In this document: in pieces, positions 22,450 to 33,970 of the stretch | Position numbering within the stretch: position 1 is the first letter of the stretch | Layout of the letters: each line of letters begins with the position of its first letter | Assembly: GCA_025266875.1 (NCBI GenBank) | Contig: JALLLT010000024.1 | Coordinates: 1 to 64,000, forward strand | Direction of reading: 5' to 3' | Length of the DNA stretch: 64,000 bases | DNA from: Fennellomyces sp. T-0311 | Lineage: Eukaryota; Mucoromycota; Mucoromycetes; Mucorales; Lichtheimiaceae | The notes under the pieces: model-generated | The model's database searches: none | What the model saw: only the letters and a program-made list of their open reading frames with translations | What the model was told of the DNA's origin: nothing | Position numbers and translations under genes: made by a program

Positions 22450-23150
22450 CCATTGAGGACCTCATGTTGCCGCCATTCCGGTCTTTCTGCCGTGGGAAGG
22501 TGCGCAGTAATCAAGTGGTCGTATTCTGCTCGTTCTGTTGTTCAACGAGTTGCATCTCGGCCTCCTTGGGTCGTGAAGCTCTTGTCACTCTGGTGTATCT
22601 CTCAGGTAAGTTATATGAGATAAGACACTAACAGGTTTCGGTAAACCTTCCAGACTACGACTACACCTCTGTAGAGAAACTAGGCGTTAGTTTCTCCAGG
22701 TAGTTGACGCGAACAAATGCGTTTTGTGGCCAATGGACATTGAGTTTTCCCGAGTATTATTATCGTGATCAAAGGTACGTTTACAGCCAATAAGTATATA
22801 GCGATGTACTAACTGGAATATATTGTTTTGTAGAACCACCGGATCTGGTCGTGGACATTGGGAAAACTCAATGTCCATAGACCTGCAGAAACCCCACAAG
22901 ACACATTTGTTTGCGTCAGCTACCTGGAGAAACTAACGGCCAGTTTCTCTAGAGAGCTGCAGTCGTAGTCCGGAAGGCTTGCCGAAACATGTTAGTGCCT
23001 TACCCCATACAGCTTACCTGAGAGATACACCAGAGTGTCAAGAGCCTCGCGACCCCTACTAAAGGAGGTTGAGATGCAACTCGTTGAACAACAGAACGAC
23101 CAGGATACGCCGACTTGATTACTGCGGGCCTTTCTACGACAGAGGGACTG
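22450..23150. repeat. Large imperfect inverted repeat (foldback), arms about 300 bp
   Basis: The left arm (~22465-22760) and the right arm (~22848-23145, reverse complement) share long identical blocks, for example AGTAATCAAGT, CGTTCTGTTGTTCAACGAG, CTGGTGTATCTCTCAGGTAAG, TTAGTTTCTCCAGGTAG and GGACATTGAGTTTTCCC. The spacer is about 90-100 bp. Each arm carries a smaller hairpin around GAGAAACT...AGTTTCTC. Both arms encode similar coding-like peptides (CSTSCISxS, REALxTLVYLSGK), suggesting an inverted duplication of an unknown gene piece. Confidence 0.75.
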
Positions 23151-23699
23151 GTTTGGGGGGGGCCATGGGGCCTTTGGTGGGGTGCCAGTGTACATATGAT
23201 TCGGCGCTGGAGGCGCTGTATGGCGCGCAGATGGGTGTTTAACCACCCGAGTTTGGGTAAGTGATGAATCAGTTGTCATTGAAAACAAAACGAAACTCAT
23301 GTTCGTCTTATAGCGTAGAGAGCGCCGCATGAAACAAGCGTGTCCCTGGAAGGCACGCCAAGACGTTGAACGTTTTTATGGTGCCTCTGTCAGGCGTCTG
23401 CTACTCATATCCATCTCGGGAGCGGTGAACTCAAGGAACAGTGCCGGGAGCACACATTGGGGAACATCACCCGTCTGTTCATCCATGGCACTTTGGAAAC
23501 ACAGATTCGTCAAACACAGCAACGGTGCTGATGGCGCCACGGATCATGTACATCACATCCAACCGAGGAGAAACGAGCTCGTCGAACATTCTTATGGCGC
23601 TGAGGCTTTTCGAAACCAACAATCCCATTCAAGAGACAATCCAATGGATCGCCTTTATCAAGGCAACACGATGATTGCGTAGCCGCACAAAGGACTGAC

Positions 23700-24370
23700 A
23701 CGCAGGACACAAGCATTGGCACACATGGCATATGTTGAAACACATTGGCGCACATCATTGGTAAACACCATTGGCGCACGTCATTGGCAAACATCATTGG
23801 CAAACATAATGAGCAGAAACACACGGGCTTCGGCACACATGGGGACGACAGAATATACATCATTGGCATAATCAAGGGCACGGGCATACAAGGATTTGGT
23901 ATACAAGACGCATATTGACATACGCAAGGGCATTGTCACACCACTGGCACACAAATCGGCGCTGGCACATACAAGACATCTATGGCATACAAGAGACAAA
24001 CATTTGCATCACACACGCGCTCACGCACGCAATATGCATACACCGAAAAAAAGGAACACAAGAGACTCCAAAGAAAAAAAGCACAAGAAAAAAAAACACA
24101 AGAAAAAAAAAGCACAAGAGAAGGTTTCAAGGAAAGAAAAAACAGAAGAGAAGAAGGCGCAAGAAAAAAAAGCACAAGAGAAGGTTTCATATAAAAAAGA
24201 CACAAGAGAAGAAAAAAGCACGACATCTCACGCAAGAAGCATTCACTCAAGAATGATCCACTCAAAAAGCATCCATACAAGAAGCATCCATACAAGAAGC
24301 ATCCATACAAGAAACATCCATACAAGGCATCCACACAAGGCATCCACACAAGGCATCCACAGATATGGAA
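23700..24370. repeat. Degenerate minisatellites (CATTGGCACACAT-, GAA/AAC-rich and GAAGCATCCATACAA-type)
   Basis: 23700-24000 consists of degenerate units around CATTGGC(G/A)CACAT and GGCATACAAG. 24050-24220 is an A-rich AAGAAAAAAAGCACAAGAG array including two copies of AGAGAAGGTTTCA. 24240-24365 is a 15-bp array (AGCATCCATACAAGA) grading into a 12-bp array (GGCATCCACACA). The resulting plus-strand reading frame is a repeat translation, not a credible protein. Confidence 0.8.
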
Positions 24371-24888
24371 GCGCGAAAGTGCGCTGCTCGAAAAAAACAA
24401 ACACACAGTAAGTATAGTGCTTTGGATTGGCTCGTAAAATATGTCTAGGTTATTGACGAACATCTAATTTAGAAAAAAAAGCTCATATGCAGCCTTTGGG
24501 AACATGATGCTTAAGCGCGAAAGTGCCAATGTACTATACAAACACCATAAAGAATCTGTGGTTTCGAAAGTGTAGGATCCTGATCTGGAATGCAAAACAC
24601 CCTTGATGTATTGCTATCAGATGTTTTTTGTATGTAGTATTTGTATTCATAATTATTAAATCGTAAATCCATAATTTACTTTTCACTACGCGCAGATGTT
24701 GCATACATAACTGTGTGTAGTATACGTAAAGCATACGAAGACGTCTCATAGCTATTCTTCGAGGCAGTAGGGTCTATCCTATCGACCGATCCTCCAGGAA
24801 ACACAAGGCAAAATGTCATTTTTGTTTATTTTTGTTTATATAATATCATCGATCATTGGTATTAGTTTCTGCCGTAATTTCCCAGCGT

Positions 24889-25743
24889 TTATACCCCTTT
24901 TTCTAGTTCTTCCATTACAGCGTCAGTGTCCTTTGCCGGCTCCTCCTCCACATCCATCGTGCCTGGATCAGAGATCTTTTGATCAGGATCAAGCAGTGGT
25001 AGCGTGGTTTCCTCCCCAAAGGCATGGAGCATCTGTAACGTTTCTTTGCTTTTACTAGCGATATGGGTCTGTGCCTTTTCCGTGTGCTCAGTGTATATCC
25101 ATGTACCTCATCCGCTCTGCTGCCATTCGCTTCTTCTTTGTTATTTGGTTTTCCATCAGTAGGCGCAATGTTTCTCCCGTCTAGAAATGTCCGTTGACCT
25201 GGAGACCTGCTCCCTAATGAAATCGAGACCGGATGCGGTCTGTATTAGTTGAGGATATGATGTATGTTGATGAATATGGCGCCAATGTTTTCTATCCGCT
25301 CGCCATACTATCATCGCTCAGGTTAGTTACTGAGGTCCACCGAGGCGCACAACACCATCCTGATCTGATCTGGATTGTTTACTAGGATGTCAAGTAGATC
25401 AAGAAACTGTACAATGAGCGTGCTATTCAGCTTTTTGAGTTCCTGGATACGATCTTTAAGAATGCTACTGTCCGAAACAAGCGATCACGTCTTTTGCATA
25501 GTTGTTACCGATTGGTTCAGATGGAAACAGCTGCTTGACACGTAATTCGCTTAATGGCTGCAGTTGTTCATGAACTTGCCATCGCTGGTCGAAAATAGTA
25601 TATGGATCGGTAGGAGATGGCGGTTCCAGGGATTTTAAAGTGAAATCGCGACCTGGTGGTTGGCTGGTGGGTTCGTCTGTGAATTGCTTGTATAGATATA
25701 GCTGGTCCGGCCACGCGCTTCCTATGGTTTGTTTTTCGCTCAT
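24889..25743 (-). pseudogene. Mediator subunit Med7-like gene, disrupted
   Basis: The first block (ATG 25743) matches the Med7 N-terminus in order: WPDQLYLYKQFTDE, LKSLEPPSPTDPYTIFDQRW, LSELRVKQLFPSE. After a possible intron the strand reads DRIQELKKLNSTLIVQFLDL and LDILVNNPDQIRMV, then ERIENIGAIFINIHHILN, a TAA, and YRPH, which is the Med7 NEYRPHQARE block with the Glu codon replaced by a stop. A Glu/Asp-rich tail ends at TAA 24889. The frame change between LFPSEPI and DRIQELKK cannot be mended by any GT..AG intron I could find. Med7 is a core Mediator middle-module subunit, so an intact copy is expected elsewhere. Confidence is good for the family, moderate for pseudogene status. Confidence 0.6.
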
Positions 25744-26452
25744 AAAAGAAAGTGTCGTATGCAACCAGCGAATTGTCTGTCAGTTGCCGACTTTTAGACT
25801 GTGACCAAATGCATCACCGTGGACAATGAAACGTTGGCTTTGCGAGATCCGCTGTTCGTGTTTGCACCTGTTAATGGTCGCTCTCTGAAAGCTTATACAG
25901 CCATCGTGGCCAACGTTTGGAGCTTTTGCAAGCAGTACTATGCGTCGGTAAGCTTCTTTTTTAGACTGATGCACGTGAAAGCTCAAAGTACATGCTCCAT
26001 GTGCACTTACCATGATAGTAGAAATCCACTTTCTCGCTTACGAAAAGTTTACTTGCTACGTAGGAATGGATCTATTGACAAAAGAGGCCCACCGTATTAA
26101 TTTATATATCCTTTGATCGTCTTTGTTGCTATGTTCTGATTTATGTATACCATAGAAACGCTTCTCTCCTTACTAGAAGATGTCTGAACCTCTAAATTAT
26201 ATGCCATCTGAAGGCTGAAGATTTTGATTCTACTGTTAAAAAATGTGTACAAAACAGTTTAAGGAGCTTAGACAGATCAGGCAATAACTGTAAAAGAAAT
26301 ATGACGGGCTTTGGTGGTTTTAAACTTTCGGCAGTGCTTATTGGCAGCTGTATGTACATTTCGTCACAACTCCCTGAATTAATGTGTTTGTTACAGTATC
26401 AGAGAAACTCTCATAGAACTATGCGTCATAATGATCTTTTTCGGAGGATATA

Positions 26453-26596
26453 CAGTATTTCCAAAAATTAATGTCGCTACCCAAAGGAATCAATGTCGTT
26501 CCAAAAATGGAAGTCGCTGTATATTTTATATTATAAAAATTGGACCTTGGCGACATTGATTTTTATGGATAGCGACATTAATTTTTGGAAATACTG
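26453..26596. mobile_element. MITE-like palindromic element, 144 bp, TA-flanked
   Basis: Ends are perfect inverted repeats starting CAGTATTTCCAAAAATTAAT and continuing GTCGCTA (27 bases identical), flanked by TA on both sides (26451-26452, 26597-26598). Inner parts stay palindromic with repeated TCAATGTCG motifs. No coding capacity. Size, ends and TA duplication fit a Tc1/mariner-type MITE. Confidence 0.8.
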
Positions 26597-27813
26597 TATA
26601 TTGTATTTGTACCTATACACTCACTGCTACTATTATTATGTGCGGATTCCAAAAGGCGGTTGATGTACAGTTATTATCTTGTGATGATTGTGTAGCACAG
26701 CCCTCACTCAGCTTTTCTTCTTCGGTTGTTCGTCAATGGCAACTTGGATGATTACGAAAGCGACTTTGTATTGGTGAGAAAGGAGCAAGATTGTCGTCGA
26801 TGGGCTACATAAAATAGCTAGAGAACTAGTACACAAGTCGTCCAGGAAGCTCGATGGCGCGGTCAATGACTTTTATGTCAAATAAATGTACAGCATCACT
26901 ATGGCAGTTTCGACTCACTCACTGGCAGGAGCTCCACTTTCATTGGCTGAATCTTGACAATCGATGTGCATCGACATTCGCCGCCTACTTTTTGCTTTCT
27001 CGAAAGGAGAAGGGTCAGAATCGCAGTTAGTCTGTGAGAGTAGTGGTAATAACGACAACATGAGAATGAGCGAGCTATTATTGCGAATTTACTAATCCCA
27101 GACGAATACAGTTATACCCGGGAGGAAAATAGATTGTGAAAAATTGTTTACACTAAAGAAGTTACCACTAACTGTCTCTAGGATGATGAGCAAATATGAA
27201 TATACATTTACTTCTTTCCTTCCTCCACCCCGGTTTTTTTTTATCCTACTACATTTTAAAATAACTGTACGTACATGAAAAAGCATTCTGGGTACAACGA
27301 ACCCATCTCTGTAAAAACAAATATATAGGTGTCTTTATCGTTCAACAGACACATTCTTAGGTGTCTCAGCATAGAAATTCAATTCAGCCGACGTGGTTTC
27401 ATGTCGATTCCGTTAACAGACTGCACGATTGATCTACCAGAGTAGACTTTCGTGCGCTGTACCGAGAGTTGATTGCTGTAGGCGAGGTCGACCTAGTTTT
27501 GAATTCAACAATAACCCCATTTCGAGTAAAGCATGTATTACGATCTAGAACCAATAGAGCATACCAATATATACACACTGGTGCCGTGGAGCAATATGGC
27601 AGTAGATGAGCGTATATGTGCTTATTCACCTTGTATTCCTTGGTAATATCAGTATATTTTGGTAGGCTAGAGCTAGAGAGGAAGTTGCAATGATGCCATT
27701 TAGGATGGGCCGTAGACCCAAAAGCAGGAAACGTGGTTCCTTCGTACCCTAAGAATCAACCCATTGTAGGAAACCGCCGTTAAAATACGCCTTATAAAGG
27801 GCATAAGTATGTA

Positions 27814-27882
27814 CAGTGGTCCGCCAATTTTTTGCTAAGCTGGTGGAACGCCAAAAGCCGAGAAAAAAGCGGGGGCTCACTG
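27814..27882. mobile_element. Tiny TA-flanked inverted-repeat element, 69 bp
   Basis: Starts CAGTGGTCCGCCAATTTTTT and ends with the inverted partner of CAGTGAGCCCCCGCTTTTTT; TA lies on each side (27812-27813, 27883-27884). The repeats match imperfectly. It looks like an internally deleted mariner-type remnant. Confidence 0.55.
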
Positions 27883-28910
27883 TACGTCTTTCTGGAAATT
27901 TGTGAATACCAGGATAAAGTTGAAAGTAATATAGTTAAATTTTGTTACATGAAAATGGAAAAAAGACGAAGGTCAGATGGAAGTCAAGTAAATCTGTCTA
28001 CAATGGTACGAAATCAAACACTATATTGAGAGAGACAAAAGAAACGTTTTATTTAATGGAAGGGATGATGTGCAGTGGGATAATTACAATAACGATCCAG
28101 GGTTAAGTCAGAAAAGTGCTATAATTTCAACCACTGCATCATTATGTGGCACGTCTTGCAAATGCATGGGAGTTGATATTGATAGAGGTACTCCGTCGTA
28201 TAGATTGTGCCCAGGCTATTAGCAATAACTGGAGCAATGGGCGGGATAATGAAAGAAAAGTTTGCATCAAAGTGGTTGTTTGCTATAAAGGACAGAGACG
28301 GTAGCCAAGGAACGGATGGTTAGCTGATATGGTCGACGCAAACAGGCTCAAAATCAATGAGGATCCGAAACCCATCTACTTCTCACTCCCTACATGCCAG
28401 AGAGCTAGCCTTTGTAATCTATCTTGGACATTTCTCAGTTTACACGCAGGGCATCAGTTAACCATAACCACCAAACCATAATTTGAAATGACAATGTTAT
28501 CGGTATTCGTCATTCGAAGTGTGCGTAGTAACAGGGCAGATTTATCATAATATAAAAAAGGAAGCAAGTGTGCATCTCTATGCTTTGTATATACTACCAC
28601 GGCATTTTGTCGGCTTGTAGGAGAGCGAACGTTGCAACCATCTACAGGTACTGCGAAGGGAAGCCTTGCGGAAGGCCAATCACCAAAGACGGGAAAATTC
28701 TCTTCCGACTCTGGCCTAGTGATCGTACCAGCTAGCACCTCCTCGATCTGTGGAGTATAAAGAGCCAGTAATGTCGTATTTGAGCATTTTCCAGCTGTTT
28801 CCATTGAATTCTGACCAGACATACGTCGAGACAAACAACCCTCACACCTGCAAGGTTGCTAAATAACCGTGATCCATTTGAATCCCTTTATTATACATCG
28901 CGCGGATAGT

Positions 28911-29372
28911 TTAGGACATGTAATCGAGAGCAATCAAATCCTCAAAAGTAGGCTTGTACTTCTTCAAGAACTCCTGATGAGCTGCATGCTCGGCGTAAAT
29001 GGGAAGATCCTATCCCTCGAGTTAGAATCCATATTCTATTTACAGTATCATGCAACCCCTACCTCCTTCTTTTCGAGCTCAACGACCCATCCTAGTATAT
29101 TTGATAAGCTTAAAGCAAAGAAGCATTAATCGAAACGCGTAAACATACCCCACTCGTAGCCCTTGCTTCGATCAGTGAAGGTCTTGCCGGCAGTGCAGCT
29201 AATGATGAGGTCACCCATCGCGTCCTTGAGCTTCAACACTTCGTTGCAAGCCTCTTGGCGCGTCTCTTCGCTAATTTCGGGCTTGAACTTGGCAATGACT
29301 AGTGTAATACATTAACAAACAGTTGATTAGGCTTGGAATTAACTGCTGCTTACCAATGTGAACTAACTTCAT
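28911..29372 (-). CDS. Stress-responsive A/B-barrel (Dabb) domain protein
   Basis: Four exons, 29372-29354, 29298-29149, 29091-29063 and 29009-28911, with introns of 53-57 nt, encode 98 residues. The single domain fills the protein: MKLVHIVIAKFKPEISEETR, LKDAMGDLIISCTAGKTFTD, RSKGYEWGWVVELEKKEDLP, YAEHAAHQEFLKKYKPTF and a final LIALDYMS. The HIV.FKFKP start, the AGK.FTDRSKGY block and the H..HQEF segment are diagnostic. The family forms dimeric ferredoxin-like barrels; fungal members are small, stress-induced or metabolic, with no single activity assigned. The first exon is only 19 nt and the third 29 nt. Confidence 0.9.
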
Positions 29373-30079
29373 GATGCTGGAGACGAGAAACAGGTAATCG
29401 AGATGGATTTTGAAGGCCAGCGCCCAAAATGCGGGGGTCGGATCGGTCGGGTCCGGGTGAATATTATCTTAGGTAGGATCGCTCGAGGTATTATAGGTAT
29501 GTCATGCGTCAGATGAAGTGCTTACTTTACCAGTACACAAGGCTGGACGGTGGGCTTTTCTCCGAGATTGTTGCTATATTCGTTGCAAGCTCAGATCTGC
29601 TGTTGTACTCGTCTGGCACACGCATGTCCACTTGTGCTTGAATAATGCTAACGCTCCAGCGAGGCTCTCAGCGTTGGTAGCACTCAAGATAGAGTGCCTG
29701 TAAGGCGCACATGGGCATTTGTTGTCAGTATAATATCCGTATGCCAGTTGATGATAGTAGTATACATGCTCAAGTAGACGGACAACGAGTTACACTTTTC
29801 GCGCTTATTGTATCACCTAGCTTAACCTGTTTAGCTTATGTAATACTGTGACAATTTCAGACCTCTTGTCACGACGAGCGATTGGTAGGGAACGCATGAT
29901 ATCTAGCTCACAAAAATGGATAAGCATTTCCAGGAAGGCGAAACTTGCACAGACTAGGATGCCATTCTATAATTAATGCAGCGGATAGTTCTGTCAAAAA
30001 AAAAGTAAGTGAACAGGGCGCTAAACAAGTCGGGGTTGCGAGGGTATCTTGGTTCAGCTGCTCTTGCGCACATTTTTAA
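29373..30079. other. Intergenic between divergent A/B-barrel and SMG9 genes
   Basis: About 700 bp with no coding signal. It must contain both 5' regions, since the flanking genes point away from each other. Confidence 0.5.
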
Positions 30080-31720
30080 ATGGGATCATCTAAACGAAAG
30101 GATCGCCGCAACAAGGTTAGATAGAGTAAAGTAATTAGTATCATTGTATTGAATCATTAACAATAAATAGCAACAAAATGAGCCTTCAAAGCAATTTCTA
30201 CAAGCCCCGGTCATTCTGGAACGACGCGATCGAGTAGAGGAACAACCAACTGTGCGACATGCAGAAAACGACATTCGATTAGCACCTAAACTCAACAGTA
30301 CACCCGCTTCCACGCAACCTGAAACTGTCAACTTGACAGGCGCCGTACCCCTCTTTGGCAAACAAGGAAAACTTCCATCCGAGGCAGCTCATAAAGCAAG
30401 TTTCGATAAGCTTTGTGTGTTTCGAATCAAAACTGACATACAAGAATCCAGCTTTTAGGAGAAAGTCCAGGACATTTTGTTGTTGGTGTTGTTGGTCAGC
30501 AAGGTGTTGGTAAATCCACCGTGTTGTCATGGTTCACGCAGGATCCGTCCAATGTAAGTGGTTGTGGGATTAGAGAGAGGGGGAATGTGCGTTAATTCAA
30601 TTACCAATAGGCGTTTCCAGTCCAGTCTGATGAAACATCAGCGTATGGTCGGCATCAGACGTCAGGCATTAATGTTTTAGTGTCTCCTGAACGCACAGTA
30701 TTGTTGGACACCGAGGTAAAGTACGATTGGCGCTTTTATTTGATGCATGGACTGACGACCGAATCTAGCCACTGTTGAGCGCATCTGTGCTGGATGATAC
30801 GTTGCGCACAGGTTCGACAGATGGTTTGCATCCTGAGGTTTGGCTCGAGATTGAGGCAAGTGGAATTGAGCATGGACCCCATGATCAACTGACATATTGC
30901 TCGATATAGTCGCTGTACAATCTGGTGTTCATGTTGTCGATATGCAATGTTGTGATTGTTGTGTCAGAAGGAGCAGAGGTGGATTTATCAATGATCAAGC
31001 TGCTGAGAAGAGCAGAAATGGTCAAGTTTAATATACCAGATTTCCCTTTGATCCCAGCGGCCAACTTCGGTCAAACACAGATGGATACGAGCTATTTGCC
31101 TGACATTGGTAAGCTTCTTGAAAACATAAAAACAGTAAGACTTGGTAATAATTACAGGGATAGTGTTTGTTTGTAACAAATGCCGAGATTGGGAATTTCA
31201 GTGGCGAAAGTATGCCGATATACAGCTAATTCTGCATGAAGCATTTGCTGACTCGAACTTGAAAACTTCAGGTACGCGTAATTTTATTGTTAATTGACTA
31301 GACGCACTCACATGTCAAAAAAAAAGGTCTTGTCTCGTTGGAAAAAGTTTTACCGGGCTTCAAGATATCCGAGGTCGCTGAAAATCTATTCTTGCTACCA
31401 TATTCAGTAGATAATCCAGTACAAAGGAAGGAGCATGATATATGGAATGTTTACAATAGATCGCCATCAGGTGTAGAATCATTTGAAACTGTAATGCAGG
31501 CGCTTCGAGAACAAATAGTCGCTGCACCTCGACGACCTGGCAAAAAGGGTCAAGTGTCGGAAAAAGAATGGTAGGCAATGTAGGAGATAATTCATCGTAT
31601 TCCTAGACTAATATATGTGTATATAGGTATCGAAATGCGATCAAAATCAATGAGCTTATCCGGAAATCCGAGTACATTGCCGATTATATCAAGACTGCTA
31701 TGAAGATGGTGCAAAAGTGA
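30080..31720 (+). CDS. SMG9-like nonsense-mediated mRNA decay factor
   Basis: Nine exons (30080-30115, 30171-30399, 30459-30553, 30611-30715, 30769-30855, 30910-31108, 31158-31271, 31327-31570, 31627-31720) encode 400 residues. A disordered Gln/Pro N-terminus precedes a G-like NTPase domain: HFVVGVVGQQGVGKSTVLS (P-loop), the Walker B-like TVLLDTEPLLSAS, ICNVVIVVSEGAEVDLSMIK, FVCNKC, and a helical C-terminus (NELIRKSEYIADYIKTAMKM). SMG9 pairs with SMG8 to regulate the SMG1 kinase that phosphorylates UPF1. The fifth intron (30856-30909) starts GCAAGT, a GC-AG intron. The second junction (30400-30458, donor GTTTCG) is the least certain; an alternative donor could add a few residues. Confidence 0.85.
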
Positions 31721-33970
31721 TAGTCATTTTTTGGCTACTTTTCAAAAGAAGTGCTGATCATAGTGTGGGAGCGAAATCAGGGGTTTGTTCTTGCCAAAAG
31801 ACAGTTGGATTACATCCTTGTCAAAGCAGTAGAAGTGGTGCAAGGTATGTTTTGCTTCGAAAGTCAAATGAGAAACTGATAACATGTTTAGAAGCTTTCT
31901 GGTCGAAATATCAATTGAACATTGATGCTGTGCGATCTAAGCGATTGCGATTTGGAATTTTGGGAATAAATTGCAAGGCACGGCCATTTTTAAAGAGGAA
32001 ATATAAAAGTTAGAAGGGTCAGATTCACTTTTAGGACTTGCTGATAACAAAAATGGGTATCAGGACCAGCGCTATTTTCAGTGAAGGATGTTATCTTTCA
32101 AAAGTATTACGTGGGTCAACAGGAGAGATAACAAGTACGTAATAGAAATGGTTGGACTAGATGACACGCTAGTGTACGTACAGTGGCCGCTTTATATAAA
32201 GATACTATGGTGCAGCCAAAACTTTATGGTTATATCAAAATATTGTTATATAAAATGGGATTTGGCAGTGATTACCGTTTTGGTGCATCGAAAATTAGAT
32301 CGTTATATCGAATTATCGTTATATAAAATATCATTATATGAAGCGGTCACTGTAGGAAGCAGTAACTGGACTAGGAAATATACGTGCGCAGAAAGCCGAT
32401 GATCCTTGTACGTATAAGTGCTACAATCGTGAGAAATGTGATCCTAAGTAATGCCATACATAAGCACATAAACCAGTGTTCATGTATAAAGTATACTTGA
32501 ATACAGATAAAGCTATATTTACCTTTATGCTTTCGCTTACAAGATAAGATAGGAAATGCTTTTGTTATTGTCCATACTCCACCATGACCAAATTGGTTTC
32601 CTATCACGATTACAACATACACTTTGCATTATGTACGTTGTCGTTGATTTGACATGCTGTCCTTTCACTACATCAACGTTCTACGATCCTATATGTTTAC
32701 TTACCTTTAATCAAATGGTGACCCTACACTACTTAAACATACTCGTTTCCAGAGCCGACACTGAGCATTTTAGAGTCAAAAAAGTGTATCAATTCAACGT
32801 CGCATATAGAGTAGGCTACATAACCAATCTTGTTCCAAGAAGATTTCTGAAAAAATTATCGGACACCGAGATACTAAAAAGGATATCTATATTTTGGATG
32901 CAGCGAATATCATATTACGTAAGATGTTGCTTTGCGATGAGCTGATTTTGTACGTACAGTGGTCTATATTAGTTAGCAATGATGATTGGAGAACAGTTTG
33001 TATGCCCCCTCAAATACACGAGACTCAGGATATGCATCATTACGAAAAAACAACAAAACTGCTACGAGCATAATCGTAATCGAATCTTTGATGTTCAGGT
33101 GCAAACCTTGCTTTACTCACGATATATTATAGGAGCAGATCAAATAACTTTCAAATAGCACGTATCTTTTGAACTACTCTTTACAGTAAAAGCCATCTCG
33201 GGGAGCAACGCTAGTGCTATGGGATAGGCAGTACCCAACACTACTGACACGAGCGAGTTATAAGTTAGCTAATTAACAGAGCGAGAGGGATCGGATAAAT
33301 CCATAGGATAAAAGTGAGACGAAGGCAGAATGAGGTTTACAATGAGGTACTATATCTTTTTAAACAAAAGTATGGCTACGCTTGGGTGAAGGACATTCTT
33401 GCTATACCAAGTGAGGAAAGGGATGCGGTATTATCTCATCGCGATAATGGCAGTGTATTACCTTTTTTATGTTCTATGTCACGAACAATATAATCTCACT
33501 TATGACGATTACATAATAAATCCTTGTTGACTACGCATCTAGCTGCGCGGAACAAACCTAATAATAGCCATTATGTAAGGCCGTTAATGTGTGGGCAGTA
33601 CATACAGCCAAGAGATCTTACAACAGTCTCGATCTGCTTAGCTGGTAAAAAGAAAGCATTCTACAATTGGAACGAGATAAGAAAGAAACATATTAGGAAT
33701 AGTCTTGAAAAGATAGAATGAGGCTTAAAGTTTGTAGTGACTTTTTCTTGGGAACTAGTTCAGTGAGATTTGAGCGGCTTCAATCTTGCCTCTGAACTGG
33801 CAGTGCCGTCAAAGCAGGTGGAAGTAAAGATAAAAGAAGCATTTATTTTGACAGATCGCAATTGCTGATGATTTGCTTATATGCATAAATGTTTACAGTT
33901 ATATGCAGAGATAAAATACAAAGAGATGAGGGAAGTGTACGCAAACAAAAAACAAAAGATCATCTTCATC
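31721..33970. other. Intergenic, one MITE and an isolated coding-like patch
   Basis: Just after SMG9 a plus-strand frame reads WERNQGFVLAKRQLDYILVK then AVEVVQ and a GT..AG-like intron (about 31846-31890), but no further exon of a recognisable protein was found. A short pogo-related element lies at 32181-32352. The rest shows nothing. Confidence 0.45.
32181..32352. mobile_element. Non-autonomous pogo-related MITE, 172 bp
   Basis: Begins CAGTGGCCGC and ends with the inverted partner CAGTGACCGC, flanked by TA on both sides (32179-32180, 32353-32354). Its left arm contains ATGGTGCAGCCAAAA, also found at the same place in the right end of the full pogo element at 14700-16984, and both share TATAACGAT-type subterminal motifs. 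It has no coding capacity and is best read as an internally deleted derivative of the same family. Confidence 0.85.

Larger units (their letters stand above)
25744..28910. other. Gene-poor region with short inverted-repeat elements
   Basis: No gene is supported. A minus-strand frame at 28454-28834 (126 codons, with TRPESEENFPVFGDWPSARL) is the most protein-like but has no recognisable family. Two short TA-flanked inverted-repeat elements lie at 26453-26596 and 27814-27882. Confidence 0.5.

Noticed and set aside
22435..22631. Cyclin-like gene in the foldback arm
   Set aside because: The peptide REALVTLVYLSGK recalls a PCL cyclin helix, but the rest does not align and the frame is broken, so no cyclin call was made.
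23896..24411. 171-codon Lys/Glu/His-rich open frame
   Set aside because: Translation of minisatellite DNA with poly-A stretches; the composition is a by-product of the repeat.
28454..28834. 126-codon minus-strand frame
   Set aside because: Somewhat protein-like but unrecognised, without promoter or splice evidence; not listed as a gene.
32556..32945. 129-codon plus-strand frame
   Set aside because: Random-looking composition with no family motif; not supported.
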